This document shows positions 9,074-18,109 of a stretch of 36,805 nucleotides of DNA, in pieces (position 1 is the stretch's first letter; the number at the start of each line of letters is the position of its first letter). The notes below the pieces were generated by a model. The model ran no database searches. It was not told the origin of the DNA and saw only the letters and a list, made by a program, of their open reading frames with translations. The DNA comes from Acidimicrobiales bacterium (GTDB lineage Bacteria; Actinomycetota; Acidimicrobiia; Acidimicrobiales; Iamiaceae). The DNA is taken from contig JAGQSO010000091.1 of NCBI GenBank assembly GCA_020439505.1, positions 1-36,805 of the forward strand, read 5' to 3'. A program made the translations under genes and the position numbers.

Positions 9074-11635
9074 TTACCGACCGGGCTCAGAAACACCGGA
9101 GGCGGCAGCGACCACGGCGCTCAGGCGGTCGGCCAGCACCGGCCAACCGTGGGTGGCCTCCACCAGCTTCCGTCCGGCGGTGGCGAGGCGGTCGGCGACG
9201 GACGGATCACCGAGGACCGCTTCGACGGTATCGGCGAACCGGGGGGGATCGGCCACCAGGAGGTGTTCGCCGTCGGTGACGTCGAGCCCCCGGGCGCCGA
9301 AGGGGGTGGAGACGGTGGGGATGGCGTGGGCCAGGTACTCGACCAGCTTGAGGTTGGTGCCGCTGCCGGTGCGCATCGGGTTGAGCCCGACGGTGGCGCT
9401 GCGCAGCAGGGACCGGCGGGCGGCGTCGGACACCACACCGGTGAACACCAGGTTCGAGGGAACGACCCGGTCGTAGAAGGCGTCGCCGATGCTTCCGGCG
9501 CACACGATCAACAGCCCGGGCAGCGAGTCGGCGATCTCGGTGAGGAGCCATACCGCGTCGACGTTGGGGGGATGCCACGATCCCATGAACAGCGCCAGGT
9601 GGTCATAGCCCGAGGCCAGCGGACCGCTGCGGTGATAGTTGTCCAGCCACCGGCGGGTGTGGTGGCGACGTTCGTCGCCGGTGACCGGTCGGTCGGGGAT
9701 CTCGGCTCCGTTGGGGATGACGGTGAAGGCCCCGGGTGCCTTGTGGTAGCGCCTGACCATCTCGTCGACGTCGGCGCTTCCGCACGCCACCACCATCGCG
9801 GCGGAGGCGACGGCATCGGCTTCCAACTCGACGGCCTGGCGCAGCAGCCGTCGACCGAGTTCGGTGTCGGGAAGGATGGCCTCCTTCAGGACCGCCTCCA
9901 CGTTGTAGGCGTCCAGCACCATGGGGACCGGGGGCAGGTCACGGAGGGCGCGGGCCTGGGCCACGGCTTGGACCATGTAGGGCTCGGCAAGCACGACGGC
10001 GTCGGCACCCTCGACGGCCTCGGCCAGGGCGGCCAGGTAGCCGGGGGTGAGGCCGGGCTGGTGGCCCGAGACGATGTCGGCTACTGGAACGCCGACGGTG
10101 AGGCTGGTCTGGAGGCAGGCGTCGCGTGCGGTGGCGGTGCGGGGGACCAGCGTCTCCACCAGGCCGGGTGCGATCTCCACCGACGACGGTGGGGTGTTCC
10201 AGTCGACCAAGCCCACGATCTCCACATCGAGGTGACGGGCCAGTCCCCCATATAGGTGGCGCGCCCTGAGTTGACCTCCGCCGACCGGGCGGTGCACGGC
10301 GAAGGTGGTGGGTACCACCACGCGTGGCCGCCCCGACGAACCACGGGGAGGAGGGGGAGAGCCGACCGGTCCGGTGACGGCGTGGCGCCTGCGATTGGCC
10401 CGTGAGCGAGACCCGATGAGGCGGTCGACCGCGCCCTCCCAGGTGATAGCGGCGGCTGCTTCCGCCGCGGCGCGGCCGAGTGCGGCCGCGTGGTCCGGAT
10501 CGGTGACCAACCGGGTCAGGGCGGCACCTAGCGCTTGGGGGTCGGGGTCCGAGATGAGGCCGGTCACTTCGTGTTCGACCAGTTCGGTCGGGCCCCCGGC
10601 GTCGCGGACGGTCACCACTGGGACGCCCCGGCTCATGGCCTCCAGGGTGATCAGACCGAGGTCTTCGTCCAGCGGTACGAACGGCACCGCCAGCGCGCCT
10701 CGGTAGCGGGCGTCGAGCTCGGCGTCGTCGAGACGGCCGACGAATCGGATCCGGTCGTCGCCGGCGGCCAAGTGGCGAAGGCGGTCCTCCTCGGGCCCTT
10801 CTCCCGCTATGACCAACGGAACGTTCCCGGGCACGTGGGACATGGCATCGACCAGCATGTCGATGCGCTTGGGTCCGTCCAGCCGTGACGCCGTGAACAG
10901 GTACCGGCCTGCCCGCTCGGGGTCGGTGTCTCCGACGGGATCCTCGCCGTCGATCCTCCGACCCGCTGGACCGTCAGGGGCTGCGGCCAACGGACTGGGC
11001 AGGTACACGACACGGGGTGTGACGCGGGCCGGGAAGTAGCCGGGACGGTCGGCAACGGTTCGAGACAGGGCGCAGTGCTCCGCGATCTCACCCGGGGCCA
11101 GGGCCACCGAGTCGAGCCAGCGGACCAGGCGCCGGGCCAGTGGCCCGGGAAAGGCCAGGTCGGGATGGTCGGCCCCCAGGGTGTCGACCACCTGGCCGAA
11201 CCACCCGAACACGTCGGGCAGCGCCTCGCGGCCCGCGCCCGGGGTCAGACGGCGCAAGAGGTCCTCGGTGACCGGAGCCGGGCCGGGGACCTCGACGGGC
11301 AAGTGGGCGGGGTAGGTGTCGTAGAGGCCCCGGAGAGGGTGGAACATGAGGACCGTGTGGACCGGGTGGCGGACCATCCAGGCCGGGTACTTGACGCTGA
11401 TGACCCGATCGAAGTGGCTCAGGTCCAGCAGGGAGAAGTGCTGGTAACCGGCCACGACTCCGGGCAGTGTGCGCTCGTCGACCGGGAGCTTGAACACCTC
11501 GCTCCGATGGCCGGCCCGGTCCAAGGCGTCGGCCAATCCGGCGACGGCTCGCTCGGCTCCACCGGTGGCGTAGGGGACCGCGGAAGGTGCCACCACCGCG
11601 ACCGAAAGGGGCGTCGCGCCCTCGGGGTCCGTCAC
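9074..11635 (-). CDS. Tandem GT4 glycosyltransferase (two GT domains in one chain)
   Basis: I start at GTG 11635, overlapping the previous stop as GTGA, giving 853 residues. The longer open frame upstream is out-of-frame reading of the preceding gene. The first half is a complete GT4 transferase: N-terminal GGAERAVAGLADAL, then ASRLDGPKRIDMLVDAM, IAGEGPEEDRLRHLA and the EX7E catalytic pattern in EDLGLITLEAMSRGVPVV. After an Arg/Pro linker (near residue 400) a second GT-B transferase follows, with GGGQLRARHLYGGLA, VIPNGAEIP, LALFMGSWHPPNVDAVWLL and GSGTNLKLVEYLAHAIP. The second domain is the type often annotated as wall- or lipopolysaccharide sugar transferase. The frame is continuous through the linker, so the fusion looks real. 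Two consecutive sugar additions by one protein is the natural inference. Confidence 0.88.
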   Translation of the reverse strand: MTDPEGATPLSVAVVAPSAVPYATGGAERAVAGLADALDRAGHRSEVFKLPVDERTLPGVVAGYQHFSLLDLSHFDRVISVKYPAWMVRHPVHTVLMFHPLRGLYDTYPAHLPVEVPGPAPVTEDLLRRLTPGAGREALPDVFGWFGQVVDTLGADHPDLAFPGPLARRLVRWLDSVALAPGEIAEHCALSRTVADRPGYFPARVTPRVVYLPSPLAAAPDGPAGRRIDGEDPVGDTDPERAGRYLFTASRLDGPKRIDMLVDAMSHVPGNVPLVIAGEGPEEDRLRHLAAGDDRIRFVGRLDDAELDARYRGALAVPFVPLDEDLGLITLEAMSRGVPVVTVRDAGGPTELVEHEVTGLISDPDPQALGAALTRLVTDPDHAAALGRAAAEAAAAITWEGAVDRLIGSRSRANRRRHAVTGPVGSPPPPRGSSGRPRVVVPTTFAVHRPVGGGQLRARHLYGGLARHLDVEIVGLVDWNTPPSSVEIAPGLVETLVPRTATARDACLQTSLTVGVPVADIVSGHQPGLTPGYLAALAEAVEGADAVVLAEPYMVQAVAQARALRDLPPVPMVLDAYNVEAVLKEAILPDTELGRRLLRQAVELEADAVASAAMVVACGSADVDEMVRRYHKAPGAFTVIPNGAEIPDRPVTGDERRHHTRRWLDNYHRSGPLASGYDHLALFMGSWHPPNVDAVWLLTEIADSLPGLLIVCAGSIGDAFYDRVVPSNLVFTGVVSDAARRSLLRSATVGLNPMRTGSGTNLKLVEYLAHAIPTVSTPFGARGLDVTDGEHLLVADPPRFADTVEAVLGDPSVADRLATAGRKLVEATHGWPVLADRLSAVVAAASGVSEPGR

Positions 11636-12834
11636 CGGTCCACCTTTTCCAGCCCGGCCCGGAACTCCTCGACCGCGTTGGCCCAGGAGAACTCGGATGC
11701 GCGGGCCCGGCCGTTGCGGCCCAACTCGGCGGCAAGGTCTCGGTCGGCGACCAGTCGTTGGACCGCGTCGGCCACCGCCCGGGGAGTGGGTTCGACCACC
11801 AGCCCGGTCTGTTCGTGCACCACCAGCTCGGTCAGTCCCCCTCCGTCGCGGCACACGATCACCGGCCGACCGTGGCGCATGGCCTCGATGGCGGTCAGCC
11901 CGTAGTCCTCGTCGTGGGCCACGGCCAGCACGCAGGGGGCGTCGCGGAAGCGCAGTTCCAGGTCGTCGTCGCTGACCCGGCCGGCGAACTCGACATGTGA
12001 CGCGAACCCGTCGGGGACCGGTTGCGCCTCCCGTCCGGTGTTGCACCACACCTCGTTGGGTGTCATCTCGGCCGGGTCGACACGGCCGGTACCCATCACG
12101 TGGTCGAGGTGACGGACCCACAGCTCGCGGCTGCCGGTACCCACCAGAGACATCGGCTGGTGGGGGAGCAGGTGGGCGGCGGCGACGGCCAGTTCGGAGC
12201 GCTTGGGGAACTCCATGCGGCTGATGCTCAGGACCGGTCCGGTCCCCGGTGGTGTCTCGGGAACCGCCTCCGCGTCATCGCCGACCCCGACGCCGGCATG
12301 GAACAAGCTGACGTTGGTCTGACCGCCGAAATGGGCGAGCCGGTCGGCGACGGTCTGGGAGCCGGCCAGGAACCATCCGATGGCGTCGAGGCGGGGTTGG
12401 TCGAGCTCGCGGATGATGGCCCCGGCGCGACGGTGGGCATCGGGGTCCTCGACGAACCCGGCCTCCACGTACACGTCTTCCAGGTCGTAGTAGACGCGGT
12501 GGTGGTGGAAGAACAGGGCCAGGTGACGAGGGTGCAGGTGGCTGAACGACGGAGGCTGCGTGGAGATCACCACCTCCGCGTCGCCGGTGTCGACACGGTC
12601 GAAGGCCTGGCGGACCATCAGGTAGCGGAAGTACTCGGGATGGCTCTCGAACACCTCGGGTGGGATCTCCAGGCCGCCCACGTCCAAGGGCAGATCCACC
12701 ACCTTCACCACCTTGCGGACCACCTGGTACCCGTCGTCGGTCAAGGCGTCGTCGAGGATGTCGACGACGCGTTCGAACCCGCCGACGATGCCGTAGTAGT
12801 CGGGCTTGAGGATGGCGACGCGGGGCCGGCGCAC
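11632..12834 (-). CDS. GT4 glycosyltransferase
   Basis: This 400-residue cytoplasmic GT-B transferase starts at GTG 12834, 14 bases after the methyltransferase stop. The N-terminus RPRVAILKPDYYGIVGGFERVV contains the glycine-rich acceptor-side loop. The C-terminal donor domain has SISRMEFPKRSEL, HVEFAGRVSDDDLELRF and the EX7E pattern in EDYGLTAIEAMRHGRPVIV. Its stop overlaps the start of the tandem GT4 gene by four bases. Together they give three GT4 domains for a short repeat unit. Sugar and linkage cannot be told from sequence. Confidence 0.9.
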   Translation of the reverse strand: MRRPRVAILKPDYYGIVGGFERVVDILDDALTDDGYQVVRKVVKVVDLPLDVGGLEIPPEVFESHPEYFRYLMVRQAFDRVDTGDAEVVISTQPPSFSHLHPRHLALFFHHHRVYYDLEDVYVEAGFVEDPDAHRRAGAIIRELDQPRLDAIGWFLAGSQTVADRLAHFGGQTNVSLFHAGVGVGDDAEAVPETPPGTGPVLSISRMEFPKRSELAVAAAHLLPHQPMSLVGTGSRELWVRHLDHVMGTGRVDPAEMTPNEVWCNTGREAQPVPDGFASHVEFAGRVSDDDLELRFRDAPCVLAVAHDEDYGLTAIEAMRHGRPVIVCRDGGGLTELVVHEQTGLVVEPTPRAVADAVQRLVADRDLAAELGRNGRARASEFSWANAVEEFRAGLEKVDR

Positions 12835-12848
12835 CGGTGGAGGACCGC

Positions 12849-14105
12849 CTACGCCGGGCCGAACGCGGAACCCGGCTTACGGGCGATCACCGCGTAGTCC
12901 AGGGACGAGGCGAAGGCATCGTTGAGAGCGGTCACGAACGGGGTGGTCCGGGCCGGATCGCCGCCGAGGTCGGTCGGTAGGAGAGGCTCGAAGCCCGGCC
13001 CGTGGAGCTCGCGCACCTCCACCTCGTCGAAACCGCGCGAGCGCACCAGGAACTCCAAGAACAACGGGTGCAGTGGCTTGAGGTGGGTGGGGTCGAGGTA
13101 GAAGTTGGCCGCCCCGACTTGATGGTTGTTGGGGTTGGGCGTCTCGAGGATCAGCGACCCACCGGGCTGGAGCGCGAGCAGGGCCGAGTCGATCAGCGCG
13201 ACCAGGGTGTCGAGGGAGAGGTGTTCGGCCACGTGGAAGCTGGTCACCGCCCGAACCGTGCCTGGCTCGATAGCGGCCAGGTGGTCGACGGCGTCCGCTA
13301 GGCGGACGTCGAGCCCCAGGGCCTGGCAGCGGTCCACCACCACCTGGTTGATGTCGCATCCGTAGGCGTCGATACCGCTGTCGGCCAGCAGTTGCAGCCA
13401 TTCACCCCGACCGCAACCGACGTCGACCACCGGGTTGGTTCCCTCGATGGCAGAGACGTCGTCGAGATAGCCGCTCAGCATCTCGGTCACGGCTTCGCGG
13501 GTGCCGCGGAAGGCGTCCTCGATCTCTTCGTAGAGGGCTTCGTCGTGGACGGTGAGCTCGCGGGTCAACAACTCCAGCCGAGTCGGTCCGTCGGGAAGCG
13601 CCTCGCGGGCAGCGCGCAGGAGGGTGTCCTGGCGGGCTCGCATTATCGACAACTCGGCCAGAACCTCGGCCCGGAAGGTGGCGAAGCGTTCCAGCTCCGC
13701 CGCGAGCTGCCCGCCGAGGGCCTCGCGGGCGGCTCGTTCGGCCTCGAAGCCGATCACCAGCTCGTCGACAAGGCCTTCGATCGTGGCGGCGGTGGCCCGG
13801 ACCCGCGACACGTACTGATCGGCGGTGGTGATACGGGCGCCCAGCTCCCGCAGGTCCTCCGCCACCCTCTCCAGGGCATCGAGCACCTGATGGTTGACGA
13901 CCGACTGATGGGAGGTGACCGGCCGCGACGCCGCGACCACGGCTTGCTTCACCCCCCGCAACCTGGCTCCCTCGGGCACCTCGGCTCCGGCGTGGGCGTG
14001 GGGGCGGGCCTCGGCCACCCGGTCCTGGACGTAGCGGCCCAGGTCCCCGTCGGCCCGAACCGCCGCTCGTTCGATGTAGCTGCGAACCAGTTCCCGGTCA
14101 GTCAT
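12849..14105 (-). CDS. SAM-dependent methyltransferase with N-terminal coiled coil
   Basis: I start at ATG 14105 (MTDRELVRSYIERAAVR), giving 418 residues; the longer frame reads as non-protein upstream. The first 230 or so residues are helical and charged with heptad spacing (LDALERVAEDLRELGARI; LAAELERFATFRAEVL), a predicted coiled coil. The rest is a class I methyltransferase: NPVVDVGCGRGEWLQLL (motif I), YGCDINQ (acidic end of motif II), AVTSFHVAEHL and a PGGSLILETPNP segment. The coil-plus-methyltransferase design recalls WbdD, whose coil acts as a ruler and whose transfer caps O-antigen chains. WbdD also has a kinase domain, which is absent here. It is the first gene of the minus-strand operon with the Wzm/Wzt exporter. 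Confidence 0.85.
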   Translation of the reverse strand: MTDRELVRSYIERAAVRADGDLGRYVQDRVAEARPHAHAGAEVPEGARLRGVKQAVVAASRPVTSHQSVVNHQVLDALERVAEDLRELGARITTADQYVSRVRATAATIEGLVDELVIGFEAERAAREALGGQLAAELERFATFRAEVLAELSIMRARQDTLLRAAREALPDGPTRLELLTRELTVHDEALYEEIEDAFRGTREAVTEMLSGYLDDVSAIEGTNPVVDVGCGRGEWLQLLADSGIDAYGCDINQVVVDRCQALGLDVRLADAVDHLAAIEPGTVRAVTSFHVAEHLSLDTLVALIDSALLALQPGGSLILETPNPNNHQVGAANFYLDPTHLKPLHPLFLEFLVRSRGFDEVEVRELHGPGFEPLLPTDLGGDPARTTPFVTALNDAFASSLDYAVIARKPGSAFGPA

Positions 14106-14244
14106 GGTGGCGCCCAGCGTAGAACCCAGGGCTCTGGTCCCGAACCCCACCGGGCGCCTGCTGGCGCTCGTGGTCCACTGGCATCGTCTGCGATCGCGGG
14201 ATGGGTGGTTCATCGGGCGAGCGGGTGAGGACTCCGAGACGCAC

Positions 14245-14274
14245 GAAAGGACCGACCTGGTGGTCGGTCCTTTC
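14245..14274 (-). terminator. Strong hairpin terminator after the phasin-like gene
   Basis: A perfect 13-bp stem, GAAAGGACCGACC (14245-14257) with GGTCGGTCCTTTC (14262-14274), encloses a four-base loop. It lies about 50 bases past the stop of the minus-strand gene at 14328 and ahead of the polysaccharide operon. The T-tract is short (TTTC), but stem length and position fit an intrinsic terminator. Confidence 0.75.
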
Positions 14275-14327
14275 GGCAAGGGGGATCTGTTCGGGGCCGG
14301 CAAGCAATCGGCCCCGCTAGCGTTTGC

Positions 14328-14708
14328 TCAGGCAGCGATGCCGACGAGCTCGCGGGCCTGCTTGACCAGGTCGCGGGCCTGCTCGGGGAGCTTGCCCTCG
14401 AACTGGGCAAGGATGGTCTCGAGGCGACCTTCCATGGCGGCGAGGCGCTCCTCGACCAGCTTCACGCGGTCCTCGACCAGGTCGGCGACCTGCTCGAAGG
14501 ACTTCTCGGCGGTGCCCTTGGCGTCGTCGATGTGGCCCTTGGCCTCGTCGATACGACCCTTGGCGTCGTCGAGTTGGGTGCAGAGGGTTTCGGTGAGCTC
14601 GACCCGCTGGACCTGGAGCTTCTGGAAGGCGATGACGCCGGCGCCGACGCTGACGTAGAAGGCGTCGCGGGCGACGTTGGTGATGGTGTCGAGGCTGAGG
14701 TCGGCCAT
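14328..14708 (-). CDS. Phasin-like / heparin-binding-haemagglutinin-like coiled-coil protein
   Basis: This 126-residue protein has ATG 14708 with AGGAG eight bases upstream. A short hydrophobic N-terminal stretch (TITNVARDAFYVSVGAGVIAFQKLQVQR) is followed by an almost entirely helical, charged region with repeats such as DDAKGRIDEAKGHIDDAKG and VEDRVKLVEERLAAMEGRL. This amphipathic pattern is seen in actinobacterial phasin-like and HBHA-like proteins, which coat polyester or lipid inclusions or sit at the cell surface. I cannot choose between those roles. It is a single-gene unit with its own promoter, palindromic operator and terminator. The alanine/lysine-rich C-terminal tail of mycobacterial HBHA is absent. 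Confidence 0.75.
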   Translation of the reverse strand: MADLSLDTITNVARDAFYVSVGAGVIAFQKLQVQRVELTETLCTQLDDAKGRIDEAKGHIDDAKGTAEKSFEQVADLVEDRVKLVEERLAAMEGRLETILAQFEGKLPEQARDLVKQARELVGIAA

Positions 14709-14755
14709 CTTGATGACTCCTGTGAGGTGGGGAGGGAGATCCGTTTGCGCTCACT

Positions 14756-14784
14756 ACTTTACGCATAGTGCATAACAGTTGCAA
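14756..14784 (-). promoter_or_regulatory. Candidate promoter of the phasin-like gene
   Basis: On the minus strand, TTGCAA (14784-14779) and TAAAGT (14761-14756) are spaced by 17 bases. This fits a -35/-10 pair about 48 bases upstream of the start codon. The surrounding 60 bases are AT-rich compared with the rest of the window. The -10 match is moderate. Confidence 0.45.
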
Positions 14785-14803
14785 GCACTTGTGACTGCTT
14801 GCA
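14780..14803. promoter_or_regulatory. Palindromic operator overlapping the -35 region
   Basis: A perfect 8-bp inverted repeat, TGCAAGCA (14780-14787) and TGCTTGCA (14796-14803), has an eight-base spacer. It overlaps the candidate -35 of the phasin-like gene, so a bound dimeric repressor would block that promoter. Size and symmetry suit a TetR-type regulator. It also lies about 90 bases upstream of the divergent GT2 gene at 14891. No regulator gene is visible nearby. Confidence 0.6.
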
Positions 14804-14890
14804 CATCCCTCAATCGACTGGGTTGGCCGGTCAGTGAGCGCGGCGGGGGTGCCCGAACCGATGAGGGGAGGCCGGTAATCTCGAGAGATC

Positions 14891-17800
14891 GTGCAGCTCC
14901 GACCAACCGAATCCGGCACCCCCGTCGACGAGGCCGGTTCGGATCCCACCCCGCTTCCCGCCGTGATCCCGCCGGTCGTGGTGGTGATGGTCACCCACGA
15001 TCCCGGACCGTGGTTCGAGGAGACCTTGGCCAGCCTGGCCGACCAGACCTATCCCGACCTCGGTTTTTTGGTCATCGACACGGCGAGCGCCGAGGATCCA
15101 ACCGAACGTGTCCACGCCGTCCTGCCGGCGGCTCACGTTCACGTCCTCGACCACGATCCCGGATACGGCGGTGCCGTCAACCGGGTTTCCGAGATGGTCG
15201 AGGGGGCTGCCTTCTACCTCTTCGCCCACGATGACATCGCCCTGGAACCAGACACGGTGAGGTCCCTGGTCGAGGAGGCGTTCCGGTCCAACGCCGGCGT
15301 CATCGGACCCAAGCTGGTGGACTGGCACGACCCCACCCGCCTCCTCCAGGTGGGGATGGGGGCGGACAAGACCGGAGTGCTCGCCCCCTACGTGGAGGTC
15401 GGCGAGCTCGACCAGGAACAACACGACGCGGTGCGCGACGTGTTCGCGGTTCCGGGGGCCTGCTCTCTGGTACGCGTCGATCTGTTCGAGGCGCTGGGTG
15501 GATTCGACGAGGCCATCGACTACCTGGGTGAGGATCTCGACCTCTGCTGGCGGGCCCATGCCCTCGGCGCCCGCGTGATGGTGGCGCCCCAGGCCCGGGT
15601 TCGCCACCTCGAAGCCCTGGGGGAGCGGATCGAGATCGACGACCGTCGTCGACGCTTCGCCCGACACCGCCTGCGGACCGCCCTGGTCGCCTACGGGTGG
15701 TGGCACCGGACCAAGGTGCTCCCCCAAGCCCTGGTGTGGGCGGTGGTCGAGGCCCTCTACGGGGTACTGTCGGGCCACCCCGATCAGGCCCGAGACGTGC
15801 TTTCGGCATGGACCTGGAACCTGCGCAACCTCGGCTCGGCCCGGACCCGGCGCAAGGCCCTGAAGTCTGCTCGGGGGGTCAAGGACTCCGACGTCCGCCA
15901 GTTCCAGGTGAGCGGAAGCGCCCGGTTCAACGCTCTGATCCGGGGTCAGCTCAACCGTCGCGACGATCGGGTCACCAGCTTCACGCGCTCCTCGCGCGAC
16001 ATGCTCGGATCGTTCCAGGCCGGATCACGCCAGTTCACCGGCGTGTTCGCCCTGCTGCTCGGGGTTCTGTTGCTGATCAGTTCGCGTGAGCTCTTGATCC
16101 ACCCCATTCCCGCCATCGGTGAACTCGCCCGGTTCCCCGACTCCCCCCGGTCTCTGCTGGGCGCGTGGTGGTCGGGGTGGAGCCGCGACGGACTGGGTGG
16201 AGCGGGCGGTCAACCGACCGCGTACATGGCGCTCGGCGTGCTGGGGTATCTGGTCTTCGGGGCCATGGGGCTGCTCCGGACCCTGCTGATCGTGGGGATG
16301 TTGCCGATTGGTGCGATCGGGGCGTGGCGGCTCGCCCGGCCGATCGGGTCGGGCCGGGCCAGCGTCGCCGCCTTCGCGGTGTACCTGGCCATCCCGGTGC
16401 CCTACAACGCCTTGGCGCGGGGATCGTGGAGTGGGCTCATCGCCTACGCGGCGTCGCCGTGGATTCTTCTGGCGCTCGGACGGGCGATGGGCGTGGCCCC
16501 CTTCGGCCCGGTTCAGCTCGATGACGAGGGTTCGGTCGCAGCCGCCAGCGAGGATTCCGCTTCCGATCTCCCGCGACGTCGTTTGGCGGGTTCCGCCTTG
16601 AGCCTGGGGATCCTCTTGGCCCTGGCGGCCACCATCGTCCCGTCGATCGTGGTCATCGCCGGAGCCATGGGGGTCGCGGTGGCTGTGGGGTCGGTTCTGT
16701 GTTTCCGGGTGGCAGGTGTGCCCCGCCTCCTCGCGGTCACGGTGGGCGCGGTGGTGGTGGCGGTGGCCTTGCACGTTCCGTGGAGCTTGGAGCTCATCAC
16801 CGCCCCGTCCTGGTGGCAGGCGGTAGCCGGGGTGGGATCGGTGAACGGCGGGCCCTTGACGCTCGGACGGGTGATCCGATTCGAGTCCGGGCCGTGGGGT
16901 GCTCCGCCTCTCGGTTGGGCGTTCCTTCTGGCTGGGGCGCTGCCGGTGGTGATCGGTCGCTCGTGGCGGCTGGAGTGGGCGGTCCGGTCCTGGTTCGTGG
17001 TCCTCGCCGGCTGGGGGATCCTGTGGGCGGGGCAGGCCGGGCACCTTTCCTTCGGCCTGCCGGCCGCCGAGGTCGTGTTGGCACCGGCCGCCGCGGCGTT
17101 GGCCCTGACCGCCGCGCTGGGCATCGCCAGCTTCGACACCGACCTGCGGGCCTACTCCTTCGGTTGGCGTCAGGTGCTTTCGGTGGCTGCTGCACTCGGA
17201 GTGTTGCTCGGAGCGCTGCCGCTGGGGGCAGGACTCATCGACGGTCGGTGGCGGATGCCGGCGCGCGGGTTCAACGCCTCGCTCGATCCCCTGGTCTCCA
17301 GTCGCAATCGGCCCGCGGTGCGAGTCCTGTGGATCGGGGACCCCGAGCTCCTCCCGGCGGCGGGATGGCGTTTCGGCGAGGACGTGGCCTACGCCGCCAC
17401 CGACCGCGGGGTACCGACGGTGCTGGACCGCATCCCTGGCGCCCCACCGGGCTCGACCCCACTGCTGGCCGAGGCGCTCAACGTCGCCCAGGATGGACGC
17501 ACCGACCGTCTTGGGCACCTGCTGGCCCCGATGGGGGTCCGTTACGTGGTCGTCATCAGCCGCCTGGCGCCGTCGAGCACCACGATCACCGGACAGCGCC
17601 ACGCGCCGAAGGCGTTGACCGCGATGCTGGCCCAGCAGCTCGACCTGGAGGAGATCCCGGTGGCGGAGGGCCTGCTCGTCTACCGCAACACCGCGGCCCC
17701 CAGCGCTCGATCGGTGCTCCCGGACCGGGAAGGGAACCGGGACCGCTTCACCGAAGCGGTGGCCGACGAGCTCGCCACCGCGAAACCGGCGCTGCGACGT

Positions 17801-18109
17801 GACCGCGGAGCGGTCGGCGCCTCAGGTGTGGTGCCTGCTCCCGGTGACGTCTTGGTTTCCCAGACCACCGACGAGAACTGGCAACTCCGAATCAACGGGG
17901 TACCGATGGCTCGGCGCACCGACTACGGCTGGACCAACGTGTTCAGTGCCACCCGGGCCGGCCCGGCCAGCCTCACCTACAACACCCCACTGACGCATCG
18001 GTTGGCGTCGGTGGGTCAGATCGCCCTGTGGGCGGCGGTGGTTGTGGCCCGGCGTCGGATCGTACGCCGCGACCGGGCGGGGCAAGCGGCAGAAGAGATG
18101 GCCACGTGA
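14891..18109 (+). CDS. Large GT2 glycosyltransferase with multi-pass membrane region
   Basis: This 1072-residue protein starts at GTG 14891 (GAGAG just upstream). Residues 25-290 or so are a GT2 transferase of the rhamnosyl/galactofuranosyl-like group: VVVVMVTHDPGPWFEETLAS, DPGYGGAVNRV, the DXD-like AHDDIALEPDTV and GEDLDLCWRAHALGARVMVAP. From about residue 380 some ten or more hydrophobic segments follow, then a soluble segment (about 805-1030), a last membrane helix and an Arg-rich tail. GT2-membrane fusions of this kind are found in actinobacterial envelope synthesis beside DUF5719 genes, as here. The stop overlaps the next gene as GTGA. The substrate is unknown; transfer to a lipid-linked or wall glycan at the membrane is the likely job. 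Confidence 0.85.
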   Translation: MQLRPTESGTPVDEAGSDPTPLPAVIPPVVVVMVTHDPGPWFEETLASLADQTYPDLGFLVIDTASAEDPTERVHAVLPAAHVHVLDHDPGYGGAVNRVSEMVEGAAFYLFAHDDIALEPDTVRSLVEEAFRSNAGVIGPKLVDWHDPTRLLQVGMGADKTGVLAPYVEVGELDQEQHDAVRDVFAVPGACSLVRVDLFEALGGFDEAIDYLGEDLDLCWRAHALGARVMVAPQARVRHLEALGERIEIDDRRRRFARHRLRTALVAYGWWHRTKVLPQALVWAVVEALYGVLSGHPDQARDVLSAWTWNLRNLGSARTRRKALKSARGVKDSDVRQFQVSGSARFNALIRGQLNRRDDRVTSFTRSSRDMLGSFQAGSRQFTGVFALLLGVLLLISSRELLIHPIPAIGELARFPDSPRSLLGAWWSGWSRDGLGGAGGQPTAYMALGVLGYLVFGAMGLLRTLLIVGMLPIGAIGAWRLARPIGSGRASVAAFAVYLAIPVPYNALARGSWSGLIAYAASPWILLALGRAMGVAPFGPVQLDDEGSVAAASEDSASDLPRRRLAGSALSLGILLALAATIVPSIVVIAGAMGVAVAVGSVLCFRVAGVPRLLAVTVGAVVVAVALHVPWSLELITAPSWWQAVAGVGSVNGGPLTLGRVIRFESGPWGAPPLGWAFLLAGALPVVIGRSWRLEWAVRSWFVVLAGWGILWAGQAGHLSFGLPAAEVVLAPAAAALALTAALGIASFDTDLRAYSFGWRQVLSVAAALGVLLGALPLGAGLIDGRWRMPARGFNASLDPLVSSRNRPAVRVLWIGDPELLPAAGWRFGEDVAYAATDRGVPTVLDRIPGAPPGSTPLLAEALNVAQDGRTDRLGHLLAPMGVRYVVVISRLAPSSTTITGQRHAPKALTAMLAQQLDLEEIPVAEGLLVYRNTAAPSARSVLPDREGNRDRFTEAVADELATAKPALRRDRGAVGASGVVPAPGDVLVSQTTDENWQLRINGVPMARRTDYGWTNVFSATRAGPASLTYNTPLTHRLASVGQIALWAAVVVARRRIVRRDRAGQAAEEMAT

